DNA of 64,000 nt from Colwellia sp. Arc7-635 (GCF_003971255.1 NZ_CP034660.1:3720001-3784000), one strand, 5' to 3'; numbered from the stretch's first letter, positions 1-8,961 are shown. Notes: generated by a model not told the origin, from the sequence alone. Numbers and translations: made by a program.

Positions 1-408
1 TAACTAACTGCTAATAATCAAATAATACTAATTTCAATAAATACCCTACTTTCCTAAAGCGTTCGGATTACTCAATAAAATATTCTTTAGCTCTTACAAG
101 ATCAAATCATAATTTATGAATATAGTGCGCTCATGCATTACTTAGGAACCATCATATGAGGATCATCAAACACTTGGACTTAAGAGTTTGATCGTTTTTA
201 TTGTTAGTTGATGTGATTGGTAGAAGAGGTTGATTAGATATAAAACAAGTGTCTGATAATGTTAGGGTCAGCTCGAGGCAGCATTGCTCGGTTTAACTTT
301 TGTCGCAATAATGTAGCGAGAATATAGCGACAACTAAAAATGGCTAAGTGATCATCACTTAGCCATTTTCATAGTACTTTAGCTTTTAAAGCCAGTATTG
401 TTCGCGAT
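1..408. other. intergenic, left edge of window
   Basis: I see no convincing gene in this AT-rich stretch. Its only clear structure is the strong hairpin at 337-369, which ends the VOC gene read on the minus strand. Confidence 0.6.
337..369 (-). terminator. strong hairpin terminator after VOC gene
   Basis: A perfect inverted repeat with 16-base arms (AAAATGGCTAAGTGAT and its complement) around a single C. The A/T ends give a U-tract on either strand, so it can stop transcription both ways. It lies 40 bases past the stop of the minus-strand VOC gene. Confidence 0.8.
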
Positions 409-789
409 TTAAGTTACACGGTGCAAAACACAAATTTTATTGTCTGAAGGGTCACGTAAATAGGCAAGATAAATTTGACCAATGCTGCCCTCTCTCACAC
501 CAGGACCATCTTCACAAGCTGTGCCGCCATTAGCAACGCCGGCAGCATGCCATTTATCCGCTTGTGCTGTTGATGTTGCTGAAAAACCAATAGTGCTACC
601 ATTGCCATTACAGGCTAACTCACCATTAATTGGTTTAGTAATAGCAAAAACACCGTTTTCAGTAAAATAGAAACACCGTCCTTTGTCGTCCATTACCCCT
701 GGTTTGTGACCAAGTTCACCTAAAATAGCATCGTAAAACACTTTAGACGTTTCCACGTCATTTGCACCGATCATGATATGACTAAACAT
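409..789 (-). CDS. VOC family (glyoxalase-like) protein
   Basis: A 126-residue single-domain protein of the vicinal-oxygen-chelate fold. It opens with the typical MFSHIMIGANDVETSKVFYD segment and closes with YLRDPSDNKICVLH, the usual last strand of glyoxalase/bleomycin-resistance-like domains. Family members bind a metal and act on varied small molecules or sequester toxins, and the substrate cannot be read from sequence. It stands alone, with its own terminator at 337-369 and no operon partner. The start ATG (complement of 787-789) has an AAGGAA Shine-Dalgarno-like stretch just upstream. Family membership is confident; function is unknown. Confidence 0.85.
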   Translation of the reverse strand: MFSHIMIGANDVETSKVFYDAILGELGHKPGVMDDKGRCFYFTENGVFAITKPINGELACNGNGSTIGFSATSTAQADKWHAAGVANGGTACEDGPGVREGSIGQIYLAYLRDPSDNKICVLHRVT

Positions 790-1366
790 TTGTTATTCCT
801 TTTTAATTAAGAATGTTATCGAAAAATTATCTAAGTTACCGAACAAGCTAATCATACCAATTGATTAATACATCTCCTCATCAGCTAGAAAGAGTGCCGT
901 TATAGCCAACATTGATAGTGCTAGTTTACCCTTTTCGAAATCAATAACATGACGTTAAAAGCGAGTTTGCACCTAAGCTTTTACTCTTATCACGCTCATA
1001 TTAAGCTCAGGTTACGCTCAACATTGCTGTATTAATGTGGCGGATTCTTAATTGCTATTGGTATTTTTATTTGTATTTCTAACAAAAGAACGGTCATTAG
1101 CATGCACGAGAACTAGCTCATAAGGCAATATAATTTTTATGACATTAAGTTGACGATTATAGCGCTAGGCACAAGCTAAATTTAATCAAACTTAGTCAAT
1201 TCCAGTAGATTCAGCCTGAAATTTGATCTAATCGAATTTTTAATTGAACTATTTCATAAAATTGCAACATAAGGATTGCAAATAACAATCACTCTCATTA
1301 TCATTACCTCGAAATTAATGCTCATCGCATTTCTCAACTAGATTCGTTGATAATTTGGAGATTAAC
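790..1366. other. intergenic between VOC gene and siderophore receptor
   Basis: About 580 bases holding the divergent promoters of the VOC gene and the receptor. No ORF of note. The Fur box at 1281-1305 is the only site I can name. Confidence 0.5.
1281..1305 (+). promoter_or_regulatory. Fur box upstream of TonB-dependent receptor
   Basis: The stretch AATAACAATC-ACTCTCATTATCATT closely matches the Fur consensus (GATAATGATAATCATTATC, read on the complementary strand as AATGATAATGAG...). It lies 62-86 bases before the receptor start, where iron-loaded Fur would repress the iron-uptake genes. This is a consensus match by eye. Confidence 0.75.
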
Positions 1367-3439
1367 ATGAAGTACTCACCGCTGTTTTTGGCAATTTCTA
1401 TGACTGTGCCATTCGCCCATGCTGACAGCAATTCAATTGAAGTCATTGAAGTTACAGGAAGTTATTTTAATGACTACAAGGTTGATGAAGCCAAGGGAGC
1501 GATGCGTACTGATGCTTCGCTGCTTGAGACTGCTCAATCAGTTACCGTTATTCCAAGAACAATTGTTGAAGAACAGTTAGCTACAACGTTAGGTGAAGTA
1601 CTAACTAATGACGCCAGCCTTTCAGCAGGTTCAAAACAACGTAACCGTGAAGTTTTTAACTTACGAGGTTTTGAATTAAGTTCATCTACCGGTTACTTAC
1701 GCGACGGACATCAACATTGGTCGCACTACCAACAACCAATTGAAACCTTAGAAGCGGTTGAAGTCATTAAAGGACCTTCGAGCATTTTGTATGGTCAATC
1801 TGGACCTGGTGGCTTAGTAAACATGGTGACTAAAAAGCCAACCGCTAGAAACTTGTTCACTATTGGCGCTGACACAGACCAAGAAGGCTCAACTCGCTTT
1901 ACTTTGGACGCTGGTGGCGCACTAAATGATGAAGAGTCATTAAGATATCGTGCGAATCTAGTTAAACAAGATGTTACTTATCAACGCGAATATCAAAATG
2001 GTGACCAACGTGAGCGTGACCGTTTCTTAGGTGCTTTAGTTGTTGATTATGATGTATCAGATGACTTATTACTGCGTGTGCATTATGACTACACCAACGA
2101 TAAAGCTGGCTTAGATACCGGCGCTTGGTTAAGCGAAGATGGCGAGCTAATTGGCGACCGTAAAACTATTCGTGATATGTCTTGGGCATTTACTGATATC
2201 GATGTTGAAAACTATGGCGCAGACATTAACTACAATATTAATGATAATTGGCGTGTGGCTATAGGCTACAACAAACAAACATTTGAACGTCAACGTTTTG
2301 AGTCAGCACCGAGAAGAACCGATGATTTTGTCGCCGATGGCGAATATGAGTCAAGACCTTATGATCGCTTTGATGATTGGCAGTTTACCACTAAATTTAT
2401 CGACTTTATCGGTGAGTTCACTTTTGCTGGTGTCGAGCATCAATTACTGATTGGCGCTAATTCATTAGATTATTATTACGGCCAACTTAGGTTCAGTGAC
2501 ACTCCTAAAATTCATTATACTTCAGGGCAAAATGAACCCGCAAAACCTAATATTAATTATAAAGATGATGACACTCTTTCGAGTAGTGAATATGACTATT
2601 ACGGTATTTACCTACAAGATTTAATAACGATAAATGACAACTGGCAAGTTTCTTTTGGCGGCCGTTACGATAAGCAAAACAAAGAAAATGCGGATAATGA
2701 GTCATTTTCACCTAAGTTCGGTGTGCTTTATCATCCGTCAGATCAAGCGACAATTTATTATAGTTACACTGAAGGCTTTGAACCTCAATCAAGCGAGACT
2801 TTAATTAATGATACTGATCTCAATAATGGTATGAAATTAAAGGCAGCTGAATCAAAACAAAGTGAAATCGGTATTAAATGGCAGTTAGCTGATGAAAGAC
2901 TATTACTCAGTGGCGCGATATTTGATATCAGCAAAACCGGTAAACTGCTTAGTGAAGATATTACTCATCCAGTATTAAGGACAAGTACCACACAAGCTGG
3001 TGAGCAGCGCCATAAAGGTTTTGAACTTGCGGCTCAAGGAGCAATTACAGATAAGCTCTTTATCATGTCTTCATTGATCAATATCGACGCAACGTTCGAA
3101 GAAGATAAACTTTACCAAGGCAATACACCTATTGATGTACCTGAATGGTCAGCCGCTTTATGGTCACGCTATGAAGTCACTGACAAACTAGCTTTAAATG
3201 CTGGGGCGTTTTATGAAGGTGCACGTTTTGCTAATAACGATAACACTATCGAAAAAGATGGCTACACCCGTATTGATATTGGTGCTACCTACCAAGTAGA
3301 TATTAATGAGCACCAACTTAATCTACGTTTTAACATCAACAATCTATTAGACAAAAAGTATCTAATAGGTGGTGGCGTAAGTAATGTTACCGCGTCTGAT
3401 GGTATTGGTTTTCGTGTTGCGGCGCAGTTAGTTTTTTAA
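1367..3439 (+). CDS. TonB-dependent siderophore receptor
   Basis: A 690-residue outer-membrane receptor importing a ferric siderophore with energy from TonB-ExbBD. The signal peptide (MKYSPLFLAISMTVPFAHA) is followed by a TonB-box-like IEVIEVTG segment. Next come a plug domain with the LRGFELSSSTGYLRDG and VEVIKGPSSILYGQSGPGGLVNMVTKKP motifs (about residues 50-155), and a 22-strand barrel ending in the aromatic residue F (RVAAQLVF). I start at the ATG at 1367, not the in-frame TTG at 1355, because GGAG lies 6 bases before 1367 and the protein then opens with a clean signal peptide. A Fur box lies upstream. The PepSY, DUF2271 and DUF4198 genes that follow are its likely partners. The ligand is unknown. 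Confidence 0.93.
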   Translation: MKYSPLFLAISMTVPFAHADSNSIEVIEVTGSYFNDYKVDEAKGAMRTDASLLETAQSVTVIPRTIVEEQLATTLGEVLTNDASLSAGSKQRNREVFNLRGFELSSSTGYLRDGHQHWSHYQQPIETLEAVEVIKGPSSILYGQSGPGGLVNMVTKKPTARNLFTIGADTDQEGSTRFTLDAGGALNDEESLRYRANLVKQDVTYQREYQNGDQRERDRFLGALVVDYDVSDDLLLRVHYDYTNDKAGLDTGAWLSEDGELIGDRKTIRDMSWAFTDIDVENYGADINYNINDNWRVAIGYNKQTFERQRFESAPRRTDDFVADGEYESRPYDRFDDWQFTTKFIDFIGEFTFAGVEHQLLIGANSLDYYYGQLRFSDTPKIHYTSGQNEPAKPNINYKDDDTLSSSEYDYYGIYLQDLITINDNWQVSFGGRYDKQNKENADNESFSPKFGVLYHPSDQATIYYSYTEGFEPQSSETLINDTDLNNGMKLKAAESKQSEIGIKWQLADERLLLSGAIFDISKTGKLLSEDITHPVLRTSTTQAGEQRHKGFELAAQGAITDKLFIMSSLINIDATFEEDKLYQGNTPIDVPEWSAALWSRYEVTDKLALNAGAFYEGARFANNDNTIEKDGYTRIDIGATYQVDINEHQLNLRFNINNLLDKKYLIGGGVSNVTASDGIGFRVAAQLVF

Positions 3440-3453
3440 TCTCCGCCCTAGCA

Positions 3454-3487
3454 GAGCGAACTTATCATTAAAAGGGTAAGTTCGCTC
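3454..3487 (+). terminator. hairpin after siderophore receptor
   Basis: Perfect 11-base arms (GAGCGAACTTA / TAAGTTCGCTC) around a 12-base loop, 15 bases past the receptor stop. There is no U-tract, so it may attenuate transcription or protect the receptor mRNA 3' end rather than terminate fully before the PepSY gene. Confidence 0.5.
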
Positions 3488-3538
3488 ATTAACACCGTCC
3501 TTTGTTAAACAAACCCAGTGTGAGTTATTAGTGACAAT

Positions 3539-3586
3539 ACTTAGAACAACAACTAGAACAGCACTTAGAACAATACTTAGAACAAA
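3539..3586 (+). repeat. 4 x 12-bp tandem repeat before PepSY gene
   Basis: Four head-to-tail units close to ACTTAGAACAAC: 3539-3550, 3551-3562, 3563-3574 and 3575-3586. The array ends 8 bases before the ATG of the next gene and occupies the place where its ribosome binding site should be. Confidence 0.8.
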
Positions 3587-3594
3587 AATTTGTA

Positions 3595-4194
3595 ATGAAA
3601 CCTTCTAAAAAAACGCTGAGCCTTGCTCGGCTTATTCACGTTTACGTATCTATGGCGTTACTAACCTTACTACTGTTTTTTTCAGTAACGGGGATCACTT
3701 TAAACCATCCAGAATGGTTTAGCAGCCATCAAGCACAAGTAGTAGAAAGCGAACTTACCATCGACACTATTGCCAAGCTTGCGCTAAGCAATGACCAGAT
3801 AACAAGTGAGCAACAGCAAGTGATTACTAGCGAAGTTGAACAAGCTTTTGCTGTTTCTTTACAAAATACCAAACCAGAGCTGATGTCAGGCGAATTGTTT
3901 TACAGCATAAAACAGGCGGGTAAAAGTGCCAGCATTGCTGTTGACCTTGAAACCGGGGATGCTTTTTTTGAACAAACTCACTACGGCTGGTGGGCCGTGC
4001 TTAATGATTTACATAAGGGTCGAAACACCAGTAACTTTTGGGGCTGGATTATCGATTTTTCTAGCGTGCTATTTATTGTTTTTGCGATCACTGGGTTCAT
4101 TTTGGCCATGCCACAAAAACGCTTTCATCGCACCTTAATCGTTAGTGTTAGCAGCACGCTGCTGGCCATTATTACTATTATTTATTTTGCTTAA
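3595..4194 (+). CDS. PepSY-associated TM protein
   Basis: A 199-residue inner-membrane protein of the PepSY_TM_like type. The N-terminal helix (about 14-36) carries the family pattern IHVYVSMALLTLLLFFSVTGITLNHPEW; a periplasmic PepSY-like part follows (about 40-140) and two more helices close it (about 150-172 and 178-198). Relatives sit beside TonB-dependent siderophore receptors and are thought to help reduce or release ferric iron at the inner membrane (family knowledge, not shown here). The start has no visible Shine-Dalgarno because a 12-bp tandem array fills that position. The next gene begins 18 bases downstream, so they are probably co-transcribed. Confidence 0.85.
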   Translation: MKPSKKTLSLARLIHVYVSMALLTLLLFFSVTGITLNHPEWFSSHQAQVVESELTIDTIAKLALSNDQITSEQQQVITSEVEQAFAVSLQNTKPELMSGELFYSIKQAGKSASIAVDLETGDAFFEQTHYGWWAVLNDLHKGRNTSNFWGWIIDFSSVLFIVFAITGFILAMPQKRFHRTLIVSVSSTLLAIITIIYFA

Positions 4195-4212
4195 AGGAAA
4201 ATTACATTACTT

Positions 4213-4755
4213 ATGAAGAATCAATTATCACACTACGTTAATAAGATGAGTAAAGTATGTTTACTGGCATTTGCTAGCTTGTTATTTACTTTACCAACAG
4301 CAGCACAAGCCAATGATAACGCGGCTGCTACCCTAGCAATAAAACTAGACCTGAAGCAGCAACAAGGTGAATATCATCCTCCTTATGTTGCCGCTTGGTT
4401 AGAAAACACTAAAAAAGATCCGGTCAGAACACTGCTGCTTTGGCGTAAAGAGCCTAAATGGTTAAAAGACATTCGCCGTTGGTGGCGTAATGTTGGTCGA
4501 AAAGATGCAGAGCTAGTCGATGCAATAACTTCAGCAACACACGCTGCTGGTACTTTTCCGCTTTCATTTAAAGCGACTGACGATCAGCAACAAACTCTGC
4601 CTCAAGGCGACTACGTACTTTATATCGAAGTCGTACGAGAAAAAGGCGGTCGTGCTTTACTCAAACAAGCATTTAAGATCGACAACACTGCACAAAAATT
4701 TACCCTGAATGAAACCGCCGAGACTGGCGAAATTACTTTTACTGTTACACCTTAG
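4213..4755 (+). CDS. DUF2271 periplasmic protein
   Basis: A 180-residue exported protein with a signal peptide (about 1-33, ending AAQAN). Its DUF2271 domain is recognisable from PPYVAAWLENTKKDPVRTLL followed by the Trp/Arg-rich LWRKEPKWLKDIRRWWRN. DUF2271 proteins recur with PepSY and DUF4198 proteins next to TonB-dependent receptors, and often near ApbE flavin transferases; no ApbE gene is present here. The molecular role is unknown. It lies 18 bases after the PepSY gene and 8 bases before the DUF4198 gene, a tight operon. Confidence 0.85.
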   Translation: MKNQLSHYVNKMSKVCLLAFASLLFTLPTAAQANDNAAATLAIKLDLKQQQGEYHPPYVAAWLENTKKDPVRTLLLWRKEPKWLKDIRRWWRNVGRKDAELVDAITSATHAAGTFPLSFKATDDQQQTLPQGDYVLYIEVVREKGGRALLKQAFKIDNTAQKFTLNETAETGEITFTVTP

Positions 4756-4763
4756 GAGCACAA

Positions 4764-5570
4764 ATGAATATTAAGAAATCACTATTATTTTGTCTTGCCG
4801 TTGCTATTAGTGGCCAAGCCAGTGCGCATTCACGTTGGTTATTACCAAGCCATTTTACGCTTTCGTCGGAGCAAGGAGAATGGGTTGCATTAGATGCCTC
4901 AGCATCAAACGAAGTATTTAATGTTGATAAAGCATTAAGCATTGATGCACTGAGCATTTTAACGCCATCAGGTAAGAGTGTTCGTCCTTCATCAAGCTAC
5001 AAAGCACATAGAAAATCTGTGGCTGACTATTTTGTTGAAGATAGCGGTACTTACAAAATCACTAACAACGCAAGCGCGAGTTATTTCTCTAGCTATAAAG
5101 TTGCTGATAAACGTAAACGTGCACGTGCTAACAAAGCTGAATTGAAAGCCATGGTTCCTGCTAATGCCACTGATTTACAAACAACTTACGGTCTAACGCG
5201 TGTAGAAACTTACATCACCATGAACAACCCGACTGAAAACTACGGCACTGACGGTCAGTTTTTAGAGTTGTTACCAAAAACACACCCAGCTGAAATTGTA
5301 GAAAATGAACCCGCAACGTTTGCTTTTACTTATCACGGAAAAGTACAAGCCGGTGTTGAAATTGAGATTGCGCCAGACGGTGCTCGTTACCGCAATACCC
5401 CTGACGTGTTGAAATTGACTACAGATAAAAATGGTGAAATCACTTTTACGCCAGCACACGCCGGCCGTTATTTATTAATTGCTGAATATGAGCAAGACGC
5501 TAAAAATAAAACCTTAGCAGATAAAGAGCAAGGTGGCGTATTCCTTACTTTTGAAGCGCAATTGCAATAA
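4764..5570 (+). CDS. DUF4198 (NikM-like) periplasmic protein
   Basis: A 268-residue exported protein. The signal peptide (MNIKKSLLFCLAVAISGQASA) is cleaved just before HSRWLLPSHF, so the mature protein begins with a histidine, a common feature of DUF4198/NikM-like proteins implicated in metal uptake. The C-terminal half (GKVQAGVEIEIAPDG ... TPAHAGRYLLIAEYEQ) is an Ig-like beta domain. GGAGCACAA precedes the ATG. It is the last gene of the receptor/PepSY/DUF2271 set and is followed by a terminator at 5647-5677. A metal-binding role in the periplasm is inferred from family and context. Confidence 0.82.
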   Translation: MNIKKSLLFCLAVAISGQASAHSRWLLPSHFTLSSEQGEWVALDASASNEVFNVDKALSIDALSILTPSGKSVRPSSSYKAHRKSVADYFVEDSGTYKITNNASASYFSSYKVADKRKRARANKAELKAMVPANATDLQTTYGLTRVETYITMNNPTENYGTDGQFLELLPKTHPAEIVENEPATFAFTYHGKVQAGVEIEIAPDGARYRNTPDVLKLTTDKNGEITFTPAHAGRYLLIAEYEQDAKNKTLADKEQGGVFLTFEAQLQ

Positions 5571-5599
5571 TCTATTTGCTCATACGCTTAAGCTAAAAC

Positions 5600-5641
5600 A
5601 TATAAATTAGCACAGATAAATTAGAACAGATAAGTTCACTT
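5600..5641 (+). repeat. 3 x 14-bp degenerate tandem repeat
   Basis: Units ATATAAATTAGCAC, AGATAAATTAGAAC and AGATAAGTTCACTT run head to tail 30 bases past the DUF4198 stop and directly before the terminator. It belongs to the class of short arrays seen at several gene ends in this window. Confidence 0.6.
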
Positions 5642-5646
5642 GAGTT

Positions 5647-5677
5647 AAAAAGGCTGCGCTAAAACGTAGCCTTTTTT
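5647..5677 (+). terminator. rho-independent terminator of iron-uptake operon
   Basis: AAAAGGCTGCG and CGTAGCCTTTTTT arms (one G-T pair) around a short A-rich loop, followed by a T-run. It ends the receptor-to-DUF4198 transcript. Confidence 0.8.
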
Positions 5678-5834
5678 GTTTCATTGAACTTTGTCGCTAG
5701 TCCATAACCTCAACCATAGTTAACCGATTAAACTTTTCGCGAAACAAGTAGTCTACTTGTCACTGTCATAGCCATTTAACTTACGTTAATATAGCCGTGA
5801 AAAAACAGCCTTTAAAAACCTGAAACGCTAATCA

Positions 5835-7385
5835 ATGGAGCATCTTTTGCTTAAAAAATTTACGCTTTTATCTGCATCAATCATTACCTCTGCGCTTGTG
5901 TCGTTAACATTAAGCTCATCGGTTAATGCCGCAAACACAACGCCCCCGCAAGTCAGTAATGTTGCACAAACCACCGCCGATTATGCTGTAGCGACTTACC
6001 AGCAAGATATGGTTGATAGTTTACGTGCTTTGGTAAAACATAATACCGTTGCTAAAGAGGGAGTATCAATTGATGACAACCCGGTCCATGTTGCCTTTAA
6101 AGCTGAATTAAAAAAACAAGCACTCGCACTAGGCTTAGATTATCGCGATGACGGCTATGTAGTAGTCGTTGGTTTAGGCGATCAAAAAGAGCGCGTTGGC
6201 ATTATTACTCACGGTGATGTACAACCGGTAAATCCTAAAAAATGGAAAAAATCGCCCTTCGAACTTGATACAACAACTGAGCCGGGCAGATTAATTGGTC
6301 GTGGCACTGAAGACGATAAAGGCCCTATCTCAACCGCTCTTTATGCAATGAAGTCGATTAAAGATAAAAGCTTAACGCTCAATAAGCGTATTGAACTTTA
6401 TATTTATATGGCTGAAGAGTCTGATTGGGAGCCATTAAAAGCTTATATAAAAACTCATGAACTACCACAAACTAATATTACGATTGATGCTGAATATCCG
6501 GTAGTTACCGCAGAAAAAGGTTACGGCACAATAAAATTACTTTTTAACCAGCAAGACGTACCAACTATTTCACCATATATTAGTGCCTTTAGTGGTGGTT
6601 TTTTTGGTAGCCAAATACCTGAAGATGCAAGCGTCACCATCGAAAACGCTAACATTGTATTACTACAGAGATTAATACGTAAAACACGTAACTACAAAGG
6701 CGTTGATTTTGATCTTGAATTAAAAGACAGCACTTTAACCATTAATGCGCTAGGTAAGTCGGCACACTCTTCAAAACCTGACGATGGCGTTAATGCTATT
6801 CCCTACCTTGCTAACTTATTGTCTAGCACTCGCTGGGTAAATAATGGCCCAGGTACCTTAGTTAACTTTATTAACGACAATATCGGTTTAGGTGTAGAAG
6901 GTAAAATGTTTGGCAATATTGCTTATCAAGACGACTTTATGGGCCCGATGACGGTTGCGCCAACGCTCATAAAGCAATTGGATGGTAACTTAGAGCTAAA
7001 TATTAACTTACGTCGTCCACAAGGTAAGACTAAACAGCAACTTAGCGATGAAATACATCAAGCGGTAGTACAATGGAATAATAAATTTGATGCCGATGTG
7101 CAGGAACTAGAGCATTATATTGGCGACCCTTTTATACAAAAAGATGCGCCACATATTGATACTTTATTAGCTGTTTTTAGTCACTTCACTGGCATTAAAG
7201 ACGCTAAGCCCATTGCTATTGGCGGCGGTACAAACTCACGTTTATTCCCAAATGCCGTTAGCTTTGGCCCTTCAATGCCAAATACAGAATACACCGGCCA
7301 TTCAGAGCATGAGTTTATTACTATGGATCAGTTTGTTTTAAACTTAAAAATGTATACCGCAGTATTAGTCGAACTCGCTAAATAA
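5835..7385 (+). CDS. secreted M20-family metallo-dipeptidase
   Basis: A 516-residue M20/M25/M40 zinc peptidase with a signal peptide (cut near SSVNA-AN). Metal and catalytic motifs are in place: THGDVQPVNPKKW (His-Asp), GRGTEDDKGPI (Asp), AEESDWE (Glu-Glu) and GHSEHEF (last His). The insertion between the two halves is the dimerisation/lid domain. The layout resembles PepV/Xaa-His dipeptidases, so it probably trims short peptides in the periplasm. Start choice is open: ATG at 5835 has no Shine-Dalgarno, whereas an in-frame TTG at 5847 has GGAG 6 bases upstream and would give a tidier signal peptide (MLKKFTLLSASI). Confidence 0.88.
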   Translation: MEHLLLKKFTLLSASIITSALVSLTLSSSVNAANTTPPQVSNVAQTTADYAVATYQQDMVDSLRALVKHNTVAKEGVSIDDNPVHVAFKAELKKQALALGLDYRDDGYVVVVGLGDQKERVGIITHGDVQPVNPKKWKKSPFELDTTTEPGRLIGRGTEDDKGPISTALYAMKSIKDKSLTLNKRIELYIYMAEESDWEPLKAYIKTHELPQTNITIDAEYPVVTAEKGYGTIKLLFNQQDVPTISPYISAFSGGFFGSQIPEDASVTIENANIVLLQRLIRKTRNYKGVDFDLELKDSTLTINALGKSAHSSKPDDGVNAIPYLANLLSSTRWVNNGPGTLVNFINDNIGLGVEGKMFGNIAYQDDFMGPMTVAPTLIKQLDGNLELNINLRRPQGKTKQQLSDEIHQAVVQWNNKFDADVQELEHYIGDPFIQKDAPHIDTLLAVFSHFTGIKDAKPIAIGGGTNSRLFPNAVSFGPSMPNTEYTGHSEHEFITMDQFVLNLKMYTAVLVELAK

Positions 7386-7397
7386 AAAGTTACATCG

Positions 7398-7451
7398 CTG
7401 ACTAAAAGTGCCTGATTGAATGTAGCTGACTAAAAGTGTCTGACTAAAAGT
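7398..7451 (+). repeat. three copies of CTGACTAAAAGTG
   Basis: The 13-base unit CTGACTAAAAGTG occurs at 7398-7410 and 7426-7438, and nearly so at 7440-7451. It starts 12 bases after the M20 peptidase stop. The last copy forms the left arm of the terminator at 7440-7471, so the array looks like a duplication of a terminator arm. Confidence 0.7.
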
Positions 7452-7471
7452 ATCATCGTGCTTTTAGTCAG
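7440..7471. terminator. bidirectional hairpin between convergent genes
   Basis: Perfect 11-base arms CTGACTAAAAG / CTTTTAGTCAG around a 10-base loop, between the stop of the M20 peptidase and the stop of the convergent minus-strand gene, which ends two bases away. It can serve both transcripts. Confidence 0.65.
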
Positions 7472-7473
7472 CA

Positions 7474-7902
7474 TTAGCTCATTTCTTTTAAGACCAGCTT
7501 TATCGCCATACGAGTATCGTCAATTTCATTAACCAACTCAGTAACAACGGCTTCTTCCGTTCGCATTAAATGCCAAGAATCTGCCCAAGTCGCTTTCATC
7601 ATTACCGCCTTAGCTTCAACATTTGGCGCAATTAAAGCACTTAAATCGACAACCAAGCCCACTTTAACCCAGCCCTTTCTCGGGTTACCTTCAATAACGT
7701 CGTTGTCATAATGTGCTGATAAAATAATATGTTCTAACTCACCTAAATGTGACAACACCTCGAATGCAGCGGTGCGAACATTGTTATTTTCTTCGCTAAC
7801 TTCCATGCGCCATGCGTTATAGCTAAAACCTAATAAAGCAAACAGCACACTAAACACACTCATAATGTAATAAACTTTTAATTTTTCTTTTAAATTTCTC
7901 AA
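7474..7902 (-). CDS. hypothetical single-pass membrane protein
   Basis: I do not recognise this 142-residue protein. It has a short basic N-terminus (MRNLKEKLK), one membrane helix (about residues 11-29, YIMSVFSVLFALLGFSYNAW), and then a soluble domain of about 110 residues rich in Glu and Val, presumably periplasmic. The size and the N-terminal anchor recall small sensor-less envelope proteins, but no motif assigns a role. It stands alone, convergent with the M20 peptidase. The ORF, codon usage and terminator support a real gene. Confidence 0.7.
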   Translation of the reverse strand: MRNLKEKLKVYYIMSVFSVLFALLGFSYNAWRMEVSEENNNVRTAAFEVLSHLGELEHIILSAHYDNDVIEGNPRKGWVKVGLVVDLSALIAPNVEAKAVMMKATWADSWHLMRTEEAVVTELVNEIDDTRMAIKLVLKEMS

Positions 7903-8203
7903 CCTGATCCCTCGTTAACTTCACTGAAACAACATATTTTATCAACCAATTTACAGACCGAATAAGCTTATTAAACTATTCAAAAAATTGCCTAAGTTAC
8001 ATACAAACAACGTTGAAGCTACTCATAATCAATGAAATGGAGTGCGGAGCTCTCACTTCACTGGCTATTTATAACGCTATTTGAGCATTTTTATATCTGA
8101 GCGAGTATCGGTTTACGACTCGTTGCTCGCTAGTATGCGATAGCTGTAGCCCTGAGCACAAGTAAACGATATTATTTAACAAAGTCATTAATGTGTTCTC
8201 TCT
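7903..8203. other. intergenic, divergent promoters
   Basis: About 300 bases between the minus-strand hypothetical gene and the SDR gene. No ORF or strong repeat seen. Confidence 0.4.
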
Positions 8204-8929
8204 ATGAAAAAAGTATGTATTGTTACCGGTGGTAGTTCAGGCATTGGTTTAAGTATTGTTAAGCTGTTCTTAGCGAAAAAATATCAGGTATTTAACCTAG
8301 ATATTACTCCATCAACTTATGGTGACTTTTGCCCTTGCGATATCACTGATGTTCAACAAGTTAATCATGTTATTACGCAGATAGCCCAACAAGGCAATAT
8401 CGACGCTTTAGTATCTAACGCCGGCATACATTTTTCAGGATCTATTGAAAACACCAGTGAAGCTGACTTAGAACGCGTATTTAACATCAATGTCAAAGGT
8501 GCTTACGCGGCGATTAAAGCGGTATTACCGACAATGAAAACACAACAAAACGGCGCGATTATTTTGATGTCGTCCGATCAAGCACTTATTGCGAAACATA
8601 ACTCTTTTGCTTATAACCTCAGCAAAGCAGCCTTAGCTTCAATGGCAAAAACCACGGCACTTGATTACGCACAATTTAATATTCGCGCCAATGCCGTTTG
8701 TCCTGGAACCATCGAAACCCCGCTTTATCATCAGGCAATTAATAATTACTGTGACAAATCAGGCGCTGATAAAGCACAAGTGCACGCTGAAGAAGCGGCA
8801 TTACAACCTTTGGGTCGATTGGGTCAAGCGGAAGAAGTTGCTGAGTTAGTGTATTTTCTAGCGTCAGACAAAGCGAAGTTTATTACCGGCAGTTTACAAG
8901 TAATTGATGGCGGCTACACCGCGCAATAA
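8204..8929 (+). CDS. SDR family oxidoreductase (likely sugar dehydrogenase)
   Basis: A 241-residue classical short-chain dehydrogenase. The NAD(P)-binding motif is VTGGSSGIG (residues 6-14), the NAG motif is SNAGIH, and the active site is Ser (MSSDQ) with Tyr-Lys in YNLSK; the C-terminus ITGSLQVIDGGYTAQ is typical. An acidic Asp after the second strand (NLDITP) suggests NAD preference. It lies just before a COG3618-type lactonase gene and near a dehydratase and a class II aldolase, so it probably oxidises a free sugar (or a ketodeoxy acid) in a non-phosphorylating pathway. That substrate is inferred from context. Confidence 0.88.
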   Translation: MKKVCIVTGGSSGIGLSIVKLFLAKKYQVFNLDITPSTYGDFCPCDITDVQQVNHVITQIAQQGNIDALVSNAGIHFSGSIENTSEADLERVFNINVKGAYAAIKAVLPTMKTQQNGAIILMSSDQALIAKHNSFAYNLSKAALASMAKTTALDYAQFNIRANAVCPGTIETPLYHQAINNYCDKSGADKAQVHAEEAALQPLGRLGQAEEVAELVYFLASDKAKFITGSLQVIDGGYTAQ

Positions 8930-8935
8930 TCTATC

Positions 8936-8961
8936 ATCAAACCCTTATATTAGGGTTTGAT
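8936..8961 (+). terminator. 10-bp hairpin between SDR and lactonase genes
   Basis: Perfect arms ATCAAACCCT / AGGGTTTGAT with a 6-base loop, 7 bases past the SDR stop and without a U-tract. It may attenuate readthrough. It covers the TTG at 8957, which argues against that codon as the start of the next gene. Confidence 0.45.

Noticed and set aside
843-900. ATACCAATTG motif near 855 as another copy of MITE family B
   Set aside because: Only about ten bases match the element end and no partner repeat is found within several hundred bases.
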